Of a stretch of DNA of 64,000 bases, positions 58,495 through 64,000 are shown piece after piece. Source of the DNA: Ligula intestinalis (Eukaryota; Platyhelminthes; Cestoda; Diphyllobothriidea; Diphyllobothriidae); the NCBI GenBank assembly GCA_036362985.1, contig JAYGXS010000001.1:41295617-41359616 (forward strand), in the 5' to 3' direction. The notes beneath the pieces are model-generated. The model was not told the DNA's origin, ran no database searches, and was given only the letters and a program-made list of their open reading frames with translations. Numbering within the stretch: the stretch's first letter is position 1; each line of letters begins with the position of its first letter. The position numbers were made by a program, and so were the translations under genes.

Positions 58495-59695
58495 CTTCAG
58501 CCTGCTAGAGTGCAAGGTGGACCTCGTCGTAACTGACGATCGAGCTGTTATGTGATAAACGCGACAAACTTACGTGGAATACTTACATCTCAGGAGCTAG
58601 CAACACTACCACCTAACATTTAAAATACTGACCAGGTGCTCTTAATTGCTCCGAGTTCAACCCGGTGTTTATTAAGTGGCTTTACCTGGACCAAGTTTCA
58701 TATGAACCCTGAGGGTTCTCGACAATGTGCTGCCGAATTTTTTTACAGCCTTATATGCATAAACTGTAAACTGCTTCATATATCTTATTGCTCTACTTCT
58801 ATCAACACCACCAATAGGTCAAGTACCTTACGAGGGAAGAAGTAAAAATATCGGGGTACTTTTCAACAATCGAATTCCCGGCTTTTAAATCTACTCATAG
58901 ATAAATGCATTGACTTCGAGTAAATTATTCGCAATTATCAATTTGACCCAATTATGAAAAAATCAGCGGCCCCGACGGTGGATTCAAACCCACACCAGCA
59001 AGGGGAAGGCTTTAGTAAAACAAATATTCTAGTCAACTTAGCTATCGAGAACCCACAGGCAGCCGTGATTTTAATCACACTTGGTTCGATTTACTCGCCC
59101 AGCCTACTATAAAGTATGTAATCCACCAATTTTCAATTAAGTCGTGTACGCTCAATCGGAGGGTTTGTGTGGGTAGCTTTATCGAAATCTATCAACTTCA
59201 GCGGAATAACCTCGTTTTTCTGCTTTGGATGGTAGATGGTAAGCCTCGGGACAACGACTGGCATTGAAAGATGCATTCGTTTATCTACTCGAACAGGATA
59301 CAGCTTTCGTCCAGTGGGGATGAGTTGTCACCCAACCACTTTTAAGCAACAGCGACTGCTTTTCATGCGGCGCCGATCTGTCCCCTTGCTGAAGTTTCCC
59401 CTGGTTCTTCGTAGATTTTGTTTTCCGTAAACGTCAAATGTGTCAGCTTGCCGAGTGCTTCCCCTTCTGAATACACGGCACCCTATTGGAAAGATTGGTC
59501 CCATCTTATAAAATCAGAAAATTCGCCCATGAACACTTTTTGTTCTGCAAATTTCGGCCGCTAATCAATGACTGCTGTCCCCCCTTGTGTCATTCACATT
59601 TAAAAGAATGATAAATAACCAGAGTGCAATACCAGAAAGCAAACTAGTGAACACTAGGTTGCCCGAACAGAAGAACAATTGGCGAGATGGGACAT
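58495..59695. other. No supported gene
   Basis: Contains only the tRNA-derived sequence at 58970-59053. Confidence 0.5.
58970..59053 (-). repeat. tRNA-derived sequence
   Basis: Minus strand: A box tagctaagttg, B box ggtttgaatcc, then ccaccgtcggggcc and a T-run. No acceptor pairing. Probable SINE head. Confidence 0.45.
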
Positions 59696-59699
59696 TGTG

Positions 59700-60060
59700 T
59701 CGCTAAGACATGCACTTCGGTATGGCCCTGGTCGATGGCGATGCCTACGTACATCGCCCAACTCCTTTAGGTAGTTGTGGACGTCTGCTGGTTCTCTGCA
59801 CGTGCAGTTTGCCATAACACTTGCTAAAATTGGAAAATGAATTTGTCAGACTGCGCAGTTCCCCCAAGGACTTCTTCCAAGTTCACTGACACGGCCCAAT
59901 TCAAGCTTGGTTTACTGTCTGTGGCTAAATAACAGTATCTTCACTGAGCCTTTTGCCAACCACCTGATTCCATTTAAATCACACCTTAGCATGTGTAAAA
60001 CGCTGACGTCGTCACCTCCTGCCCGGCCAATATCAGATCAACCGGTAACCGTGAACTGGC
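59700..60060 (+). repeat. Dispersed repeat family 4, copy 2
   Basis: Counterpart of 36600-36930. Confidence 0.6.
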
Positions 60061-60064
60061 AACT

Positions 60065-61784
60065 AATTATGCATTCTTCAGACCAAGCAACAAGCAATTA
60101 GTCATAACGCTTGGCTCTCAATCCTGTCCCGATTGTCAGACACGTTAGGCTCGGCCAAGATTTTCTTGATAAGTCAGTGCTCGTTTTGCGACCGTCCGAT
60201 TTCCGTCGAGAGGGCGCGTCAAGAACAGTCTTAGTCATCTCACCCAGTGGTTGTGTCTCAGCAAATCTCTTGCGGGTTGTGCTCCTTCTATTCTGGACCA
60301 TTTCGGGTGGGTGAGGATAAAGCTGGCGCAAGTGAATATTCAGCCATTGCAGCGAATCAATACGGACGAAAGAGACGTCTCACCGGAGGCCCACTACGGC
60401 GTACTAGTTACTGACCCGAGCACTGCAGCCAAACCCACACACACACATATCACCCCTCGGATATCAGCCACTTGTGTCACCTAGTCTAGACAGAGACAGC
60501 TTATGCACCCGCAAAGGCGCGAGATGTCATCTTCAAGCATCCATGGTGGTCGGTATGATAATTTTAACAGGCCAGACGACGTATGGTCCAAAGTACAAGA
60601 AACTGTTAAGTCTACAGGAGCCCAGATAATTGAATAAATAGAGTTAGGATGAAAATGCCGTTCGACAAAACGCACTATGGCAGGCTTCGAGCAAGAATTC
60701 GGAAGCGAAAAAGCAAGATACTTCGACAAGTGCTCATTATTTTGGAGGCAGTAGAATAAATCTCCACAGAAATCGAGTTGCAAAACACAAAAACACGGGT
60801 TTACCGACAAATGCATCCCAGTAGGAGGAAGGATTAGCAAGCACTAGCGAACGAAACCGAAAGTCGGGCGAGGCAAGGTGGATGTGGTTATGGGTGAACA
60901 ACCCAAAGAAGAAAAGGCAGATTAATTTGTAAGACAAAAATTAACTTTGACAATTTTACTAACACACATTTACAAGGCCAGGGCGAATTTTGTGAACTGA
61001 AACACTGGCGTTAATAACGCAGAGGGTGATGAGAAACAGAAGCTCGGTAGAAAGTTACCTAATGATCGGTTTAAAGTGCATATACCAGCTGTTCGAGAAA
61101 TTTAAGCCGAAAAGTTCAGGTAACAGAGGTCATAAGAATTTCGCCTGTTAGCAAAGCAGGGAGGCGCCATAGTCTGCCTTGGAGGGAAGGGGAACAGTGA
61201 TAGGAGGGGCAGGAGTGCTTGAAATACTGTGAACACTCAATCGGATGTTGACGCTTTGGGGGACTTAGAGGCAGGCTTTGGGGTAGGGAAGGATGTAGTC
61301 CGTTCAGACCGACATTCGCAGCAACAACAGCAGGAATGTGGCCACTCGAAATGGCCGGCTGCGCTTAGGTACTCGTTATAAACGATGTCTTCCGCGAAAA
61401 TTGTGGGCGAAAAGCCCGAGAAGCAAAGATCTCAGCTGTTTCGAACCGAACAAAATCAAATGCTACATCATCATCATCATGAGGCCAATTCCTGCTTGGA
61501 CAAACTTGTGATAAAAATGTTGATAGTGGACATGGAATCCGGTCTAAACAGCTCAATCCCAAAAGGCGAACTTTGCGCAAATGAGAAGTGGCATAGAAAG
61601 CAGGGATATGGAACGAGTAGGGTTGAAAGCCGATAGAAAATGCAAAAGAATCACGGAATTCGAAACTATGTGGATGAAGATGTGCACCAGCCGACATGAC
61701 GGGCTGCATTACAATCAAGAAAACTAGATTTCATCAGCTCTGGTTACATGCACAATGTGCGTGGGTGGGCCGGCTACAGAGGGA
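60065..61784. other. Downstream flank of the spectrin gene
   Basis: Includes the 3' untranslated region of the spectrin gene near 61784 and a short (ATC)n tract at about 61468-61482. No other feature supported. Confidence 0.5.
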
Positions 61785-62522
61785 TCACTTTTTGCGCATA
61801 AGTGTAAGGAACTTCTTCTTGGGACCTTTGGAGGGGGCCTGACTACTGCTGCTGGGCTGTGACTCCTCGAGTTGAACAGCTGTAGATGGTAAAGTTGCCG
61901 CTCTACCAGCAGCCAAACCAGCGGAGGTGGCGGATGGACCACCGAGGTTATTAGATATGGCGTTGATTGCTTCTATCCAATTGTGCATCTCATCGTCACT
62001 ACGGGCCTGGAAGAGGGACTCTGCCCCGTTTTCCAGTTTCAGGCGGAATACGAAGGGACGTTTTTCGTAGTTTGTCGCCGGAACTGCGACCGCTCCTGCG
62101 AGACTAACCGGAGCCTCCTTGTGATAAAGTTCACTAGGCTTATCATAGGCATGTTTTTGGTCCTTGTAGGCCGACAGGGTGCCATCAGCGGCCGAAAGCA
62201 CAAAATAGAGTTCGTGCCAGGACCGAGCTGATGCCTTTTTGGTGGCCGATTCCCATTCATGTTTCCGATGAAGATGAGCCTCAAGGTTGCCAGGAGGTGG
62301 ACGGCCAGAGTCGATGCTTTCGCGGATGCTACGGCTCGTCGGAGTTTCAACGCCTGGTCGTCCTGGCGCACCTGCGGCAGCAACAGCCGCTTGGGCAGGA
62401 GTCAAGGGCACCGGTTGTTTGGGCGGTTGGAATTCACGGGTAGCATCAGCAATCTTTTGCTTCCTGAGCTCAAGACGGGCTGCTTCACTTTCCGGTGTTC
62501 GCTCACTTGCTTTCAATTCAAG
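61785..62522 (-). CDS. Beta-spectrin, last coding exon (end of final repeat, linker, PH domain, stop)
   Basis: Terminal exon of a beta-spectrin, the membrane-skeleton cross-linker that pairs with alpha-spectrin. The acceptor is a pyrimidine tract ending in ttccag just before 62522, and the exon opens in phase 0 with LELKASER, which continues the family's conserved '..LTTLELKE' segment. A proline/alanine-rich linker follows. A pleckstrin-homology domain lies at about 61947-62288: it has a basic RKHEWE start, SWHELYFVL, KRPFVFRLKL and the conserved C-terminal helix with its Trp (HNWIEAI). The protein ends with a short Ser-rich stretch and a lysine-rich tail (GPKKKF...MRKK) before TGA at 61785-61787. 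In this family the PH domain binds phosphoinositides at the membrane. No frameshift or stop is seen. The final acceptor and stop are clear, but I see no convincing poly(A) signal downstream. Confidence 0.93.
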   Translation of the reverse strand, partial: LELKASERTPESEAARLELRKQKIADATREFQPPKQPVPLTPAQAAVAAAGAPGRPGVETPTSRSIRESIDSGRPPPGNLEAHLHRKHEWESATKKASARSWHELYFVLSAADGTLSAYKDQKHAYDKPSELYHKEAPVSLAGAVAVPATNYEKRPFVFRLKLENGAESLFQARSDDEMHNWIEAINAISNNLGGPSATSAGLAAGRAATLPSTAVQLEESQPSSSSQAPSKGPKKKFLTLMRKK

Positions 62523-62677
62523 CTGGAACAAGAAAAGGTCACACATTATAAGTAACAAAGATTAGGTTGTCAATTTCAAAGAAATGTAGGTAGAAAAGTC
62601 CACTGGAAGTTTATTCGTAAAAAAGCGCCGAATGCGCGACGCTGCCGTAGAGGAACCGGTAAAGCGAGTCGGCCTAC

Positions 62678-62938
62678 ATGAGTCAGTTTCTGGAGAGCCA
62701 AGAAACGCTCCTCCTGGGTGGCAGCAGCACGTTCGAAGGCCAGATGCTTCTTCAAAAGGGCTAAGGTTTCGTCCAAAGATTCACCAAGATCTGAGCTCTT
62801 GACGAAGGATTCTTGAGCGATTAGCCAGGCCTCCGCAACAGCAGCATCCCGAGCGAACTGGTAAACTTCGAGGATTAGTTTCAGGTGCTCCCATCTGTCG
62901 CTCCATTGTTCAGACAATAGAATACGCTCCGTGACAAG
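62678..62938 (-). CDS. Beta-spectrin internal exon (last spectrin repeat)
   Basis: Exon of 261 bases, phase 0 at both ends. The acceptor is ttctgtag before 62938 and the donor is ACTCAT followed by gtaggc. It encodes most of the C-terminal partial spectrin repeat: EQWSDRWEHLKLILEVYQF, then FARDAAVAEAWL, then AFERAAATQEERFLALQKL. These are the invariant Trp-containing helix positions of beta-spectrin repeats. In this family the terminal partial repeat pairs with alpha-spectrin to form the tetramer site. The splice joins LQKLTH to LELKAS of the last exon. The intron to the last exon is 155 bases (62523-62677). Confidence 0.93.
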
Positions 62939-63024
62939 CTACAGAAGAGAAAAATATTGTTTACTTTCACTCATAAAACGTGGTCGAAAAGAGCGGCTAG
63001 GTGAAGACAAATTCTCCAACTAAC

Positions 63025-63184
63025 CTGAATGCATTTCTCGCGGATTTCTTCTTGGCGTGGGTGGTTTCTGTTCAACAGTGTACGGCCGAGGCTCAGACAA
63101 ATGCTGAAGTTTTCTTCGCGGGCATCAATTTCAGCTTCCAGACTTCTATGATTATTCATAAGCAACTCAACACCCGAAATATCC
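63025..63184 (-). CDS. Beta-spectrin internal exon
   Basis: Exon of 160 bases. The acceptor is ttaattttcag before 63184. The first base completes an Arg codon split with the upstream exon (phase 2). The donor is CAG followed by gttagt at 63025/63024. It encodes DISGVELLMNNHRSLEAEID, the helix-A/B region of a spectrin repeat, and ends EEIREKCIQ, which joins in frame to LVTERILLSEQW of the next exon. The intron to the next exon is only 86 bases (62939-63024). No internal stop. The residue pattern matches the penultimate repeat of beta-spectrins. Confidence 0.92.
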
Positions 63185-63571
63185 CTGAAAATTAAGAAAA
63201 TGCGTATTAATCGCGAGCTCCTCGGTAAACAAAAACAGACTCATGGTCAACTTGAGATGGATAATCGACTTTACACAAGAGGTATGGAAACGCACAAATC
63301 CTATGCTGAACAAGTGACCAGTTAAACAATATAGAAGCCAATTTTCACGCGGTTGAAAACGCCATAGGCAGAAAAGATGAAGATGAGAATCCTAAAGATA
63401 GGTGGAAAAATAACATAAAAGGACTTATGCGGGTATATGCGGTCATGCTGCTAAATACTTAGTCGCACTCGGTGCGAATTAAGACAATTTCAAACAGATT
63501 TTCTAGAAAGAAGAACAAGATATACTGCCTCACTTTCAGGAGTAGTGTTACCAAGTTAAAATAAAACAAAC

Positions 63572-63816
63572 CTTGGCTTCTCCTTAGAGCTCATTTCAGT
63601 TTGCATCATTTCCATCCAAAGATGAAGCTCGCGGACCATAGCGAAGAATCGGTGCACATCACTAGCATCCAGGAGGTGAACCTTGCGCTGCTCAGCAGAG
63701 TATTGCAGCTGGCGCCAGGCTTGGACAACCTCATCACGGCGATCACAGATGATACGCTCTTTATCACCAGCGTAGCTTGGAAGAAGAGTAGTGGCGAATT
63801 CGACAACCTCCTCTAC
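63572..63816 (-). CDS. Beta-spectrin internal exon
   Basis: Exon of 245 bases, phase 0 to phase 2. The acceptor is gggaatctag before 63816, just after an in-frame stop in the intron that fixes the boundary. The donor is AAG CCA AG followed by gtttgt. It encodes VEEVVEFATTLLPSYAGDK, RRDEVVQAWRQL (the conserved A-W-x-x-L of a spectrin repeat) and VRELHLWMEMM, ending EKPR, which reads into DISGVELL across a 387-base intron (63185-63571). The other frames in this interval hold open stretches but do not splice into the gene. Confidence 0.91.
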
Positions 63817-63902
63817 CTAGATTCCCAAGGACGCAGAGAAACAGTTAATAAAATTCAACGACTTTGTCATAGAAGAGGGTAGAATCTTGGGGAGTCACAA
63901 AC

Positions 63903-64000
63903 CTGCTGGCCAAGTCGTGTCAGCTCTGACTCGAAGGCAACGTGCTTCCTCTGCAAGACAGCAACAGCCTTAGCATCCCGGCCAACGTCTTCGGGAATCG
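63903..64000 (-). CDS. Beta-spectrin internal exon, cut by the window edge
   Basis: The open frame runs off the right edge of the window. It encodes DVGRDAKAVAVLQRKHVAFE followed by SELTRLGQQ and ends at CAG followed by gtttgt (donor at 63902-63901). The splice to VEEVVEF across an 86-base intron (63817-63902) is in phase 0. The 'LQRKHxAFExEL' pattern is the classic spectrin-repeat start. The rest of the gene (actin-binding CH domains and most repeats) must lie at higher coordinates. Confidence 0.9.

Noticed and set aside
1..64000. CRISPR arrays, bacterial operons, rRNA genes
   Set aside because: No regularly spaced short repeats, no ribosome-binding-site operons, no rRNA-like stretches. Introns and retroelements show a eukaryote.

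Overview
The window is eukaryotic, intron-containing and very poor in host genes. The only host gene I can support is the 3' end of a beta-spectrin gene on the minus strand (61785-64000, continuing past the window edge). Almost everything else that can be recognised is decayed or recently rearranged retroelement sequence. I infer a flatworm, most likely a large-genome tapeworm (diphyllobothriid-like). The reasons are a CsRn1-type Ty3/gypsy element with a tRNA-Trp-like primer site and CHCC-type Gag knuckle, a LINE whose C-terminus carries a C2H2 finger array, GIY-YIG Penelope-like elements (PLEs), and hammerhead-ribozyme repeats. The species call is inference only.

Layout. 0.9-1.95 kb: tandem and partial copies of dispersed repeats. 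6.8-10.0 kb: minus-strand LINE remnants (RT, linker, endonuclease), broken by a 461-bp TA-flanked terminal-inverted-repeat element and by a 1.7-kb structure whose inverted ends are degenerate telomere-like repeats. 16.5-21.1 kb: a PLE cluster. Its core is a head-to-head PLE forming two 1413-bp arms that are nearly identical, around a 671-bp reverse-transcriptase loop. A third, older PLE converges on the same (TA)n tract. Hammerhead-like motifs sit at the PLE 3' ends. 25.1-27.9 kb: a plus-strand LINE copy that kept its endonuclease and C2H2 tail but lost the whole RT. 27.7-32.6 kb: several dispersed repeats, a solo LTR and a tRNA-like SINE head. 36.6 kb: one member of a repeat pair. 38.6-41.8 kb: a near full-length minus-strand PLE of a second family, with a partly direct and partly inverted duplicated end. 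42.9 kb: an 89-bp MITE. 43.2-45.5 kb: dispersed repeat and plus-strand LINE RT. 45.8-50.4 kb: a decayed Ty3/gypsy element with a truncated 5' LTR and a complete 3' LTR. 51.2-51.9 kb: a tandem dimer of a ~335-bp unit, each unit holding a type I hammerhead; the first copy has an intact core. This is my best candidate for a little-described system, a metazoan retrozyme. 54.5-60.1 kb: more dispersed repeats.

How the parts relate. The PLEs and LINE are the possible sources of RT. The hammerhead dimer, MITEs, tRNA-derived heads and anonymous repeats code for nothing and would depend on proteins supplied in trans. The spectrin exons are clean: all splice phases close without a stop. Long stretches remain in which I see nothing I can support; they are listed as such.
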